In this document: piece after piece, positions 15,901 to 22,935 of the stretch
Position numbering within the stretch: position 1 is the stretch's first letter
Layout of the letters: every line of letters begins with the position of its first letter
Assembly (NCBI GenBank): GCA_007692665.1
Contig: REBP01000227.1
Location: 1-38,988 of the forward strand
Length of the DNA: 38,988 nucleotides
Reading direction: 5' to 3'
Source of the DNA: Gemmatimonadales bacterium
GTDB taxonomy: Bacteria > Gemmatimonadota > Gemmatimonadetes > Longimicrobiales > Gaopeijiaceae
Made by a program: the position numbers and the translations under genes
The notes under the pieces: generated by a model
The model's database searches: none
The model's input: the letters and a program-made list of their open reading frames with translations, nothing else
What the model was told of the DNA's origin: nothing

Positions 15901-17102
15901 GGACCGACGAGTTCGGCGCCGTGTTCGAGGCCTTCAACCGGATGGTGGACCGCCTGGCCAGAACGCGCCGCGCCCTCGTGCGGAGTTCCCGGCGAACCCG
16001 GGCCATCGTGGAGGAGGTGGCAACGGGGGTGATCGCACTGGATCCGCAGGGGAGGGTGACGCTCGCCAACCCCCGGGCGGAAGCCCTCCTGGGGAGCCGT
16101 CTCCCACGCAGCCAGTCCATCCGGGAGGTGGGAGCCGAGGGCACCGGGCGTCGGGAAGTGGGGCGGTGGGTGACCGAATACCTCCGCGACGGCGTCGCCG
16201 AGGCCTCGGCGGAGTTCACGCTGGAGGGCCGCCGGATCCGATTTCGGGTGCGCCGGATCTCGGGGGGCGGGTCGCCCTCGGGTGCCGTGATCGCCCTCGA
16301 GGATGTGACGGATGAACTGAGAACCGAGCGAATTCTCGCGTGGGGCGAGATGGCGCAGCAGGTCGCCCACGAGGTCAAGAACCCGCTGACGCCGATCAAG
16401 CTCGGGATCCAGCACATCCGGCGGGCCTGGGTGGACCGGAGCCCGGACTACGATGCGATCCTCGACCGGAACGTCACCGCCATCCTGGGAGAGATCGACC
16501 GCCTGGCGGCCATCTCCACCTCGTTCTCCCGGTTCGGTGCTCCGGGCCCGGTGGCGCAGGGGCCCCTGGACGTCGTGGACGTGAATGAAGTCGTCGCGGA
16601 GGTCATGGTGCTGTACGCTGCCGGAAACGGCGTTCTTCGTTTCGAGGCGTCTCTCGATCCCGACCTGCCGGCCGTGTGGTCCCGATCGGACGAACTCAAG
16701 GAGGTGCTCGTGAATCTCCTCGAGAACGCCCGGGCCGCCCTCCCCGAGGGAGGAAGGGTGGAGGTCCTCGGAGGGGTCGAAGGGGACGGGGTTTGCATCC
16801 GGGTTGTCGACGACGGGGTGGGGATCCCGGAGGACCTGGTTGCACGCGTCTTCGAGCCCCATTTCTCCACCCGGAGCTCGGGTTCCGGGCTTGGACTCGC
16901 CATCGTTCGCCGCCTGGTGGAATCGTGGGGGGGGCGCGTCCATGCCGACAGCGAGGAGGGGAAGGGGACCACAATCCAGCTCTTCCTGCGCCGGTCGGAT
17001 GACGCCGATGCGGCGGACCCCCGGGCCGAAGAGCCCGGAGAGACGCCCACTTCGGCATGGGAAGTGTCCGGGGGGGGTGCCGGTTCGGGTCCTTCGTCCT
17101 AA
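12960..17102 (+). CDS. Giant membrane sensor histidine kinase, NtrY-like core
   Basis: About 1380 residues from GTG 12960, far above the 700-750 of NtrY. Order by eye: two N-terminal helices (about 8-60); an extracytoplasmic segment; about eight helices between 270 and 510; a second extracytoplasmic segment (511-725); helices near 731-756 and 779-803; a third extracytoplasmic domain; a helix at 930-950; HAMP (about 950-1005); PAS (about 1010-1100); then the kinase core. The phospho-acceptor is H1137 in AHEVKNPLTPIK, the N box has N1256, G1 is DDGVGIP (about 1284-1290), and G2 is GSGLGLAIV. The HEVKNPLTPIK string is typical of NtrY. The start is uncertain: the frame is open to 12624, but that extension crosses the tandem repeat. 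No response regulator is adjacent; an NtrX-like regulator lies at 36602. The core call is firm and the ligand unknown. Confidence 0.88.
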   Translation: MIPLPPAAPLLLGGASFVALWVGTGNAWLLVAAATCLLGSAVLRRPDEVPVQRWTLLALGLAVIAGGAAEFHTTRISATWDDRARLREAQVRDQLSQDLDALLLAGEGAVARLLALYDPGLRAPRAVLSQDLLTDGVDAVAIFGPGGELLAWEGGHQGPVPRNARLGLSPYIYAESALFGYLYVTRPLPEGTGTAVAVSLLRADLPATLEDASADFVSRFLARSGARIQVGREDRVEGEVAWGLTWEREVLFSVAVVPASEAEVRSRVELRWSWLVALLLAAVWIGVARGMRGARGGRILSGAGLVLILLGLPLGRLSGNTRLFSPADLYVPLPLTLTLGDLLVLAAAGVLLLGFASPFRLPRPPRIPAALAAVGGILLAALLLGLFRQGASRDLLSGPELLWSLYHGAAFLSVSLVVALAIQAGRGAHGNTRVRWVVAASVLACVLGVVAAWLVRTEAAFPVWMILPWFLPLLALIRAFGVEESWGGSMLRWVGVGVVSATLVLPWAWGSRVEARIAGAEDRIERLGTRPDPFLEFLLLRTGEEARALSLSGRNPVEVLYGAWAGSGLAREGVPVWLTWWSPDGFAQEELRIGVATPRPQIPADLRMAALMEGDVRLVRSDQAETHYVVAAPLAQGATLTAVVPPRRGFAGDSPLGPLFSPARFDPDPVSLIPLLPEEALVPTAPGVAGTPTTEAIRWTLTPEGWRGETALAFPDQIYLAQYHVALPRPLLVLARGTLLLIGSVGLLLLLWTGGRRLAAPTRLPWKRGAASMTSFRGRVTLALFGFFLLPTILFGMLAYRTLSSASVRTAETLAARAAEDAAAGFADTGGAMDLLAARVGSDLLLYEGGQLVGGSQRELVELGLYQGWLPPAVHRTMTGGSELLTTTIATLGGWDYVVAYRRIPGGRVLAAPAALQAGATAVRQREVADLLAFTLVLGAGLSVLLALLVGRALARPIQTLQVASERVGSGNMGVHLPSDRTDEFGAVFEAFNRMVDRLARTRRALVRSSRRTRAIVEEVATGVIALDPQGRVTLANPRAEALLGSRLPRSQSIREVGAEGTGRREVGRWVTEYLRDGVAEASAEFTLEGRRIRFRVRRISGGGSPSGAVIALEDVTDELRTERILAWGEMAQQVAHEVKNPLTPIKLGIQHIRRAWVDRSPDYDAILDRNVTAILGEIDRLAAISTSFSRFGAPGPVAQGPLDVVDVNEVVAEVMVLYAAGNGVLRFEASLDPDLPAVWSRSDELKEVLVNLLENARAALPEGGRVEVLGGVEGDGVCIRVVDDGVGIPEDLVARVFEPHFSTRSSGSGLGLAIVRRLVESWGGRVHADSEEGKGTTIQLFLRRSDDADAADPRAEEPGETPTSAWEVSGGGAGSGPSS

Positions 17103-17135
17103 ATTCAGGGGACCATTGGCCCCAAGGATCCGCCC

Positions 17136-17789
17136 ATGCTTTCTTTCCAGCGCGAAGCCATCGGAGGGAGTTCCGCGGCTCATCCCCCGGAGGAACCGCC
17201 GTTGTCGAGGACCCTCAGTGAACGCGAACTCTGTGACTGGCTGGAAGCCCAGGCGCCGGAACTGGCGCGCCGGTGGAGCCTGGAACTCCGGGCGAGGTCG
17301 GGAAGGGATGAAGGGGAGCTCGAACCGCTCAGGGATGCGATCCTGGCCGGGATCGTCAGGTTCCTGTCCCCCGCCGTGGGCCCATGGCGCGACCAGGTGG
17401 AGCCGCTCCTGCAGCAGGTGGCGGCCCTCTACGGCAACGTGGCCTGTCTGAGGGGCCTCGCCGCCGGCGACGTGGTCGAGGAGATCCAGCTCCTGCGCGA
17501 GATCCTCTTCCGGTTCCTGTTCCGGGAGTCCTCGCCGGAGGAGCCGGCAAACGGTGTCGGCATTCGCGAGCTTCTCCGCCTGAGCCGGGTGGTCGATCAC
17601 GTCGTGACCCATGCCAACGTGGGCCACATCGATGGTCTCTTCTTCAATCTTCTCCACGGGAGCGGCGTGACGAGTCTCCCGGGAGAGGAGAAGATCGGCG
17701 AACTCGCCTCCGAGCTCTCCCAGCTGCAGGAGGAGCTGGACCAGATGCGTCCAGTCGTCGCCCCCCGTTCCCAGCCCCCCCGGAACTGA
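17136..17789 (+). CDS. Helical protein possibly related to RsbRD N-terminal domains
   Basis: The 217-residue product is cytoplasmic, without signal or membrane segments, and predicted nearly all helical. Features include WLEAQAPELARRWSLELR near the start, the central LAAGDVVEEIQLLREILFRFLF, and LSRVVDHVVTHANVGHIDGLFFNLL. A Glu-rich terminal coiled segment (about 188-206) and a Pro/Arg tail follow. This pattern loosely resembles the RsbRD N-terminal domain found in stressosome-type proteins and at the front of some histidine kinases, but I cannot confirm the family by eye. It follows the giant kinase after 33 bases on the same strand, so it may be co-expressed and act as a signalling partner. 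No STAS, kinase or DNA-binding domain is present. An alternative is a simple conserved protein of unknown function. Confidence 0.6.
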   Translation: MLSFQREAIGGSSAAHPPEEPPLSRTLSERELCDWLEAQAPELARRWSLELRARSGRDEGELEPLRDAILAGIVRFLSPAVGPWRDQVEPLLQQVAALYGNVACLRGLAAGDVVEEIQLLREILFRFLFRESSPEEPANGVGIRELLRLSRVVDHVVTHANVGHIDGLFFNLLHGSGVTSLPGEEKIGELASELSQLQEELDQMRPVVAPRSQPPRN

Positions 17790-17912
17790 CGCCGGCGGGG
17801 TCTCCCCTGCGCGCTCCCTGTCTCCATCCATCCCGACCGAACCGGGCCCCCGCCTCCCGGCGGGAGCGGGTCCGCCTTCGGGGGATGTCCTCCATGTCCT
17901 CCAGGATTCTCC

Positions 17913-19484
17913 ATGTCCGCTGATTTCGATGCACCCGACGCCTCTCCCGCGACGCACGCCGACCTTCCTCCCGAAACCACGGTCGTGGCCCCCCGCCCCG
18001 AGGGTGCATCCACCGGGGATCTCCCCCCGGAGGAGTTTCGCGTGCTGGCCCGCGCCGCCGTGGACTGGATGGCCGACTACCTTGCCGGCGTGGAACACTA
18101 CCCGGTCCTGGCCCGGGTCCGCCCCGGTGACGTGAAGGGGAGCCTGCCTGCGTCCATGCCCGAGCAGGGGGAGGACATGGCCGCGGTGCTTCAGGACTTC
18201 GAGGACCTGGTCGTCCCGGGGATCACCCACTGGAACCACCCGTCCTTCCACGGATACTTCGCCGTCACCGGGTCGGCGCCGGGGATCCTGGGCGAGATGC
18301 TGGCCTCCACGCTGAACGTGAACGCCATGGTGTGGCGGAGTTCACCGGCCGGGACCGAACTCGAGGAGCATGTCCTCGGGTGGATCCGGGACTTCCTGGG
18401 ACTTCCCGAGGCCTTCTTCGGCGTGATCCAGGACACCGCGTCCAGCTCCTCGCTGGTGGCCCTGGCCGCCGCCCGCCACCGTGCGTACCCCGAGGTCCGC
18501 GAGGCCGGCCTCTTCGGGCTGCCCCGGGGGCGGATCTATGCCTCGGTGGAGGCCCACTCGTCCATCGACAAGGCCGGGGTGACGCTGGGGTTCGGGCTCG
18601 AGGGGGTCCGGAAGATCCCGGCCGACGATCTGTTCCGAATGGATCCGGAGGCCCTGCGGGCGGCCATCGAGGAGGACCTGGCCGCCGGGATCCGGCCGGT
18701 GGCGGTGGTGGCCACGGTGGGAACCACCTCCACCTCCAGCCCCGACCCGGTCCGGGCCATCGCCCGGGTGGCCCGGGAGTTCGGTCTCTGGCTCCACGTG
18801 GACTCGGCCTACGCCGGCGCGGCCGCGTCGGTGCCCGAACTGCGGCCACTCTTCGCGGGGTGGGAGGAGGCGGACTCCATCGTCTTCAACCCGCACAAGT
18901 GGCTCTTCACCCCGGTGGACTGCTCGGTGCTCTACACGCGGCACCCGGCCGTGGTGAAGGAGGCCTTTTCGGTCATGCCCGAGTACCTCCGCACGCCGGA
19001 GGAGGGCGAGAGCATCAACCTGATGGACTACGGGGTGGCGCTGGGCCGCCGGTTCCGGGCGCTCAAGCTCTGGTTCGTGGTGCGGTGCTTCGGCGCCGAG
19101 GGGATTCGCGAGCGGATCCGGGAGCACGTGCGGCTGGCCCGTGAGGTGGCGCGGAAGGTGGAGGAGGGGGAGGCGTGGGAACTCGTGGCGCCGGTGCCCT
19201 TTTCCACCGTGGTCTTCCGGCGGACTCCGGCGGGGCTGGATCCGGAGGCGCAGGATGGGCTGAACATGGCGCTGATGCACGCCGTGAACGAGACCGGGGA
19301 GGTCTTCCTCTCGCACACCCGGCTTCGGGGGCGGATCTCGCTCCGCCTGTCGGTGGGGAACCTCCGCACCGAGGCTCGCCACCTGGACCGCAGCTGGGAG
19401 CTCCTGCAGGAACACGCCGAGCGCCTCGAGAAGGAGGCCGGTCTGGTCGCCGCCGCCCCCGCCGGGTTCGCCACGGCGCAGTGA
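17913..19484 (+). CDS. Aromatic L-amino-acid decarboxylase (PLP group II decarboxylase)
   Basis: The 523-residue protein has the group II decarboxylase fold. Visible motifs are the N-terminal HWNHPSFHGYF (106-116), the PLP-contacting TASSSS (175-180), HVDSAYAGAA (295-304) with the PLP-ring aspartate D297, and the Schiff-base lysine K329 in FNPHKWLF. The catalytic-loop tyrosine Y373 in MDYGVALGRRFR is retained; in this family Tyr favours decarboxylation over aldehyde synthesis. Likely substrates are tryptophan, phenylalanine, tyrosine or DOPA, giving aryl-ethylamines. An extra N-terminal stretch of about 35 residues (Asp, Ala, Pro rich) precedes the family start. The ribosome binding site is probably AGGA about eight bases before ATG 17913. 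It is separated by 123 bases from the helical gene upstream and converges with pntB. The exact amine made cannot be read from sequence. Confidence 0.9.
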   Translation: MSADFDAPDASPATHADLPPETTVVAPRPEGASTGDLPPEEFRVLARAAVDWMADYLAGVEHYPVLARVRPGDVKGSLPASMPEQGEDMAAVLQDFEDLVVPGITHWNHPSFHGYFAVTGSAPGILGEMLASTLNVNAMVWRSSPAGTELEEHVLGWIRDFLGLPEAFFGVIQDTASSSSLVALAAARHRAYPEVREAGLFGLPRGRIYASVEAHSSIDKAGVTLGFGLEGVRKIPADDLFRMDPEALRAAIEEDLAAGIRPVAVVATVGTTSTSSPDPVRAIARVAREFGLWLHVDSAYAGAAASVPELRPLFAGWEEADSIVFNPHKWLFTPVDCSVLYTRHPAVVKEAFSVMPEYLRTPEEGESINLMDYGVALGRRFRALKLWFVVRCFGAEGIRERIREHVRLAREVARKVEEGEAWELVAPVPFSTVVFRRTPAGLDPEAQDGLNMALMHAVNETGEVFLSHTRLRGRISLRLSVGNLRTEARHLDRSWELLQEHAERLEKEAGLVAAAPAGFATAQ

Positions 19485-19496
19485 GCCCCGGGGCGC

Positions 19497-19521
19497 GCGG
19501 CGCCAGCGTGACCTGCGCCGC
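19497..19521. terminator. Hairpin between convergent decarboxylase and pntB
   Basis: GCGGCGC (19497-19503) pairs perfectly with GCGCCGC (19515-19521) across an 11-base loop, in the 74-base gap between two convergent stops. It could serve both strands. No T-tract follows. Confidence 0.45.
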
Positions 19522-19558
19522 TCGTCACCGCTCGCCGGGGGCAGGACGGATTCCGGCG

Positions 19559-21025
19559 TCAGGCCTCCTTCACCTCCCGGGCCAGCGACGAGACCGCCTC
19601 CTTCGCATCCATGAAGAGCATGAAGGTGTTCTCGTTGTAGAAGAGCGGATTGTCGATCCCGGCAAAGCCCGGGCTCAGGCTGCGCTTGATGACGACGACG
19701 CTCCGGGCCCGGTCCACGTCCAGGATGGGCATGCCGGCGATGGGACTTCCCGGATCGCGGGCCACCGGGTTCACGACGTCGTTGGCGCCCACCACCACGA
19801 CGACGTCGGTGCGGGGGAATTCCGGGTTGGCGTCGTCCATGTCCACGAGGAGGTCGTAGGGGATGTCGGCTTCGGCCAGCAGCACGTTCATGTGCCCCGG
19901 CATGCGGCCGGCCACGGGGTGGATGGCGAACCGCACCTGGACGTCGCGCGCCTGGAGGAGGTCCATGAGCTTCCGGACCTCGTGCTGGGCCTGCGCCACC
20001 GCGAGCCCGTAGCCCGGCACGATGATGACGGACTGGGCGTAGGCGAGGAGGAGCGCGGCCTCTTCCGGCGTGGTCCGGCGCACCGGGCGGTCCCCGGTAT
20101 CGGCGCCGGCCTGGACCCCCGTTCCCCCGAAGGCCCCGAAGGCGACGTTCGCCAGCGACCGGTTCATGGCCCGGCACATGAGCTGGGTCAGGATCAGTCC
20201 CGACGCGCCCACCAGGGCACCGGCGATGATGAGCAGGGGATTGCCCACGACGAACCCCGCGGCGGAGGCGGCGAGGCCGGAGTAGGAGTTCAGGAGCGAG
20301 ATGACCACCGGCATGTCGGCGCCGCCGATGGGAAGGACGAGGAAGATGCCCAGGAGGAGGGCGATGCCCGCCAGTGCCGCCAGGAGGACGGTGGGGGCGC
20401 CGAGGTCGATGACGCCGCCGGCCCCGGCAGCCAGGACCGCGGAGATGCCCACGGCCGAAAGGAAGAGGATCAGGTTGAGGGTCTTCTGGAGCGGCCAGAC
20501 CACGGGACGACCGGGAAGAAAGCCCTTGAGCTTCCCGAAGGCGATGAAGCTTCCGGACAGGGTGACGGTGCCCACGAGCACGCCCAGGGCGACGGAGGCG
20601 GCGCCGGGGGCTCCGAGGCCGGGCCCGCCCCCCATGGCCCTGGCGGCCACCAGCAGGGCCGATTCGCCGATCATCTCGATCTCCCACGTGAACTGGAAGG
20701 TCCGGAAGAACTCCGCCGAGGCCACGAGGGCCGATGCGCCTCCGCCCAGGCCATTGAAGACCCCCACGAGCTCGGGCATGGCGGTCATCTTCACCGTGCG
20801 CGCCAGCAGGGCGCCGATGATGGCCCCGGCCAGGAGGCCGCCAGCGATGCCCGTCCAGCTCACGATCCCGCGATCGAGAAGGGTGACGACCACGGCCAGG
20901 AGCATGGCCAGGGCGGCCAGGGCGTTGCCGGAGCGGGCGGTGGCCGGGGATCCGAGGCGCCGGAGCCCCCAGACGAAGAGCGCCGCCGAGAGGAGGTAGA
21001 CGAGGTACTGGGCGCTTTCCACCAC
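19559..21025 (-). CDS. pntB: NAD(P) transhydrogenase subunit beta
   Basis: PntB carries the membrane domain II helices and the NADP(H)-binding domain III of proton-translocating transhydrogenase, which uses the proton gradient to reduce NADP+ with NADH. The 488-residue product has about eight or nine helices in residues 1-260. Domain III follows with the conserved VIIVPGYGLAVAQAQHEVRKL (about 338-358), HPVAGRMPGHMNVLLAEA, the NADP-binding VVVVGANDVVNP, and the end KRSLSPGFAGIDNPLFY. Translation begins at one of two adjacent GTG codons (21025 or 21022), and no ATG is available close by. The gap to the upstream alpha-2 gene is only four bases, so coupling is likely. Assignment is unambiguous. 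Confidence 0.96.
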   Translation of the reverse strand: MVESAQYLVYLLSAALFVWGLRRLGSPATARSGNALAALAMLLAVVVTLLDRGIVSWTGIAGGLLAGAIIGALLARTVKMTAMPELVGVFNGLGGGASALVASAEFFRTFQFTWEIEMIGESALLVAARAMGGGPGLGAPGAASVALGVLVGTVTLSGSFIAFGKLKGFLPGRPVVWPLQKTLNLILFLSAVGISAVLAAGAGGVIDLGAPTVLLAALAGIALLLGIFLVLPIGGADMPVVISLLNSYSGLAASAAGFVVGNPLLIIAGALVGASGLILTQLMCRAMNRSLANVAFGAFGGTGVQAGADTGDRPVRRTTPEEAALLLAYAQSVIIVPGYGLAVAQAQHEVRKLMDLLQARDVQVRFAIHPVAGRMPGHMNVLLAEADIPYDLLVDMDDANPEFPRTDVVVVVGANDVVNPVARDPGSPIAGMPILDVDRARSVVVIKRSLSPGFAGIDNPLFYNENTFMLFMDAKEAVSSLAREVKEA

Positions 21026-21029
21026 CGGG

Positions 21030-21311
21030 TCAGTCCCGCTTCCGGAACATGCGGAGCATGCGATCGGTGACGAGAAATCCGCCGACGACGTTCACGGTGG
21101 CGAGCACCACCGCGCCGATGGCCAGCCCGACGGCCAGGCGGCCCGATCCGCTTCCCGCCACCACCAGGGCCCCCAGCAGGGTGATCCCCGAAATGGCGTT
21201 GGCCCCGGACATGAGGGGGGTGTGGAGGGTCGGCGGGACCTTGGTGATGACCTCGAATCCCACCAGCATGGCCAGGACGAACACGTAGAGGCCCAGCATC
21301 CATTCACCCAT
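21030..21311 (-). CDS. pntAB: NAD(P) transhydrogenase subunit alpha, membrane part (alpha-2)
   Basis: A 93-residue membrane protein with three helices, corresponding to the C-terminal membrane segment of the E. coli alpha subunit. The family string TKVPPTLHTPLMSGANAISGIT is present in outline, and the end is FLVTDRMLRMFRK. ATG 21311 overlaps the stop of pntAA by 8 bases (ATGGGTGA). Splitting alpha into two genes is the arrangement known from Rhodospirillum rubrum and many other bacteria. It completes the pntAA-pntAB-pntB operon. Confidence 0.95.
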   Translation of the reverse strand: MGEWMLGLYVFVLAMLVGFEVITKVPPTLHTPLMSGANAISGITLLGALVVAGSGSGRLAVGLAIGAVVLATVNVVGGFLVTDRMLRMFRKRD

Positions 21312-22434
21312 CGGTGACGGCTCCTTGGGAAGGGGGGGGGCGGGTGACGGCCATGGCCCCGGTGATCTCGTCCTCCAGGTCCAGTTCGAGGACACCGTCG
21401 GACACGAGGTGCTGGAGAAGCGCGGTGATGTTCCGGCCGAACATCTCGCTGGCGTGCCAGGGGAGTTCGGCCGGAAGCGCCAGCGGGGCGTCCACCGTGA
21501 CCCCGTGGTGGTGCACCGTCCGTCCGGCTTCGGAGAGCTCGCAGTTGCCGCCGGTTTCGGCGGCGAGGTCCATGATTACCGATCCGGGGCCCATGGAGGC
21601 GACCATGTCGGCGGTGATGAGGCGCGGAGCCGGCTTGCCGGGGATCTGAGCCGTGGTGACCACCACGTCGAACGGCCGGATGTGATGGGCCAGGAAGGCA
21701 AGCTGGTGCTCCTGCTCCGAGGCCGAAAGCGCGCGGGCGTAGCCGCCCTCCGCTTCGCCGGCCACGTCCTCCTCCAGGGCCTTCGCCCCGAGGCTCCGGA
21801 TCTGCTCCAGCGCGGCGGGGCGGACATCATAGCCGGTGACGGCGGCGCCAAGGCGGCGGGCGGTTGCGATGGCCTGGAGCCCGGCGACCCCCGCACCCAG
21901 GACGAGGACCCGGGCCGGGGGAATGGTGCCGGCTGCCGTGGTGAGCATGGGGAAGAAACGGGGAAGGAGCCCCGCGGCCCGGAGGACCGCGCGGTAGCCG
22001 GCGACGGTGGCCTGCGACGAGAGCACGTCCATGCGCTGGGCGCGGGTCGTGCGTGGGACGCGCTCCAGGGCCAGGGCCGTGATCCCCCTCGCGGAAAGGG
22101 CTTCGAGAAGCCCCTCCTCGGCACCGGGAGACAGATGGCAGACGAGGACGGAACCCTCGGGAAGGACGGTCACCTCGTCCGGACCATGCTGCCCTCCCAG
22201 CGTCGGCGGACGAATGCGGAGGACCAGCGCCGCTCCCCCGGCAGCGTCGGCGGACGAGGCATGGAGGCTTGCGCCCTGGGCTGCGTAGGCCTGGTCGGTG
22301 AAGCCCGCCCCGGCGCCGGCGCCCCGTTCGACGCGAACCGTGATTCCCGAAGCCGACAGTGCCGGGAGATGCGCGGGCGTGAGGGCAACCCGGCGTTCCA
22401 GCGGGTGGGATTCACGGAGGAGGGCGATGTCCAA
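21304..22434 (-). CDS. pntAA: NAD(P) transhydrogenase subunit alpha, NAD(H)-binding part (alpha-1)
   Basis: A soluble domain I protein of 376 residues that binds NAD(H). The N-terminus has the family string DIALLRESHPLERRVALTP, and a central Rossmann fold carries VLVLGAGVAGLQAIATARRLGA followed by YDVRP. Further conserved parts are PGKPAPRLITADMVASMGPGSVIMDLAAETGGNCE and PLALPAELPWHASEMFGRNI, split across the domain. The start is a TTG at 22434: it gives the expected first residues, and GAGG lies six bases upstream. Earlier ATG codons at 22668 and near 22580 would add a Pro/Arg-rich, non-homologous extension and are not favoured. Alanine dehydrogenase is a relative, but the adjacent pntAB and pntB settle the call. 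Confidence 0.94.
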   Translation of the reverse strand: MDIALLRESHPLERRVALTPAHLPALSASGITVRVERGAGAGAGFTDQAYAAQGASLHASSADAAGGAALVLRIRPPTLGGQHGPDEVTVLPEGSVLVCHLSPGAEEGLLEALSARGITALALERVPRTTRAQRMDVLSSQATVAGYRAVLRAAGLLPRFFPMLTTAAGTIPPARVLVLGAGVAGLQAIATARRLGAAVTGYDVRPAALEQIRSLGAKALEEDVAGEAEGGYARALSASEQEHQLAFLAHHIRPFDVVVTTAQIPGKPAPRLITADMVASMGPGSVIMDLAAETGGNCELSEAGRTVHHHGVTVDAPLALPAELPWHASEMFGRNITALLQHLVSDGVLELDLEDEITGAMAVTRPPPSQGAVTDG

Positions 22435-22935
22435 CGCAGACCTCGGACGAGGAGGGTGGAGGATGCGTTTCCGTGGCCGACGAGGCCGGCGGGGATCGGA
22501 CCCGGGATGTCGGGGACCCGCGAACGGCTGGGGAGTTCCCGGGGCCTGGGGCGGAAATCGTGATGCACCGCTGCGGATCATCGACCTGCAGGCTGGGTAC
22601 GCCCCAACGGATCGAATGCCCGAAGGGCAGCGGTCCTTCCCGGGTGCGCGACGAGCTCGCACGATCACGGGAAACCTAACACTTCACCCGGCTGCCGCGT
22701 CTTCACCTTTGACGGGTGGCAACCCGGATGCCATTGGCATGGCCCGGGATGCTTGACGCGTCATCTGTTCGTGGGACCGTGCTCCGGTTTTTCCCTGCAG
22801 CGCGCGATCCCCTCACATCCGAATGACCCGAGATTCCGTGATCGTCGGGCTAGGCGTTCGAGAGGTCCTGACGTGGTACCAGTGACAGACACCGACGGCT
22901 GCATCCGGGAAATCCCGGGAGTCCACCGGCGCCCC
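22435..22935. promoter_or_regulatory. 501-base divergent intergenic region between pntAA and the efflux operon
   Basis: No supported gene lies here; the open frames are upstream extensions of pntAA and tolC with atypical composition. It should hold promoters for both divergent operons. Two inverted repeats stand out: ATGCCA-T-TGGCAT at 22728-22740 and CCGGGA-AA-TCCCGG at 22905-22918, the latter 17 bases before the tolC start. A TTGACG at 22709-22714 could act as a -35 for the plus strand, placing the first repeat over the -10 position, but no good -10 is seen. Confidence 0.5.
22728..22740. promoter_or_regulatory. Inverted repeat ATGCCA-T-TGGCAT, candidate operator
   Basis: Perfect 6-bp arms around a single central T. 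It lies about 290 bases upstream of pntAA and 195 bases upstream of the tolC-like gene. A regulator for it is not identifiable in the window. Confidence 0.3.

Noticed and set aside
12705-18251. Antisense open frame of 1848 codons on the minus strand opposite the kinase, helical protein and decarboxylase start
   Set aside because: Its translation is low-complexity Arg/Gly/Pro/Glu/His-rich without any recognisable domain, and it lies opposite genes with clear catalytic motifs. It is a codon-bias shadow.
18342-20687. Minus-strand open frame of 781 codons across the decarboxylase and pntB
   Set aside because: Out of frame with pntB and antisense to the decarboxylase; no conserved motif.
22435-22668. 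ATG start for pntAA at 22668
   Set aside because: It adds a 78-residue Pro/Arg-rich stretch that does not belong to the family, while TTG 22434 has a ribosome binding site and the correct N-terminus.
22736-22752. Second sigma-54-like match (TTGGCAT then TGCTT) upstream of the tolC gene
   Set aside because: The GG to GC spacing is 15 bases, outside the allowed spacing.
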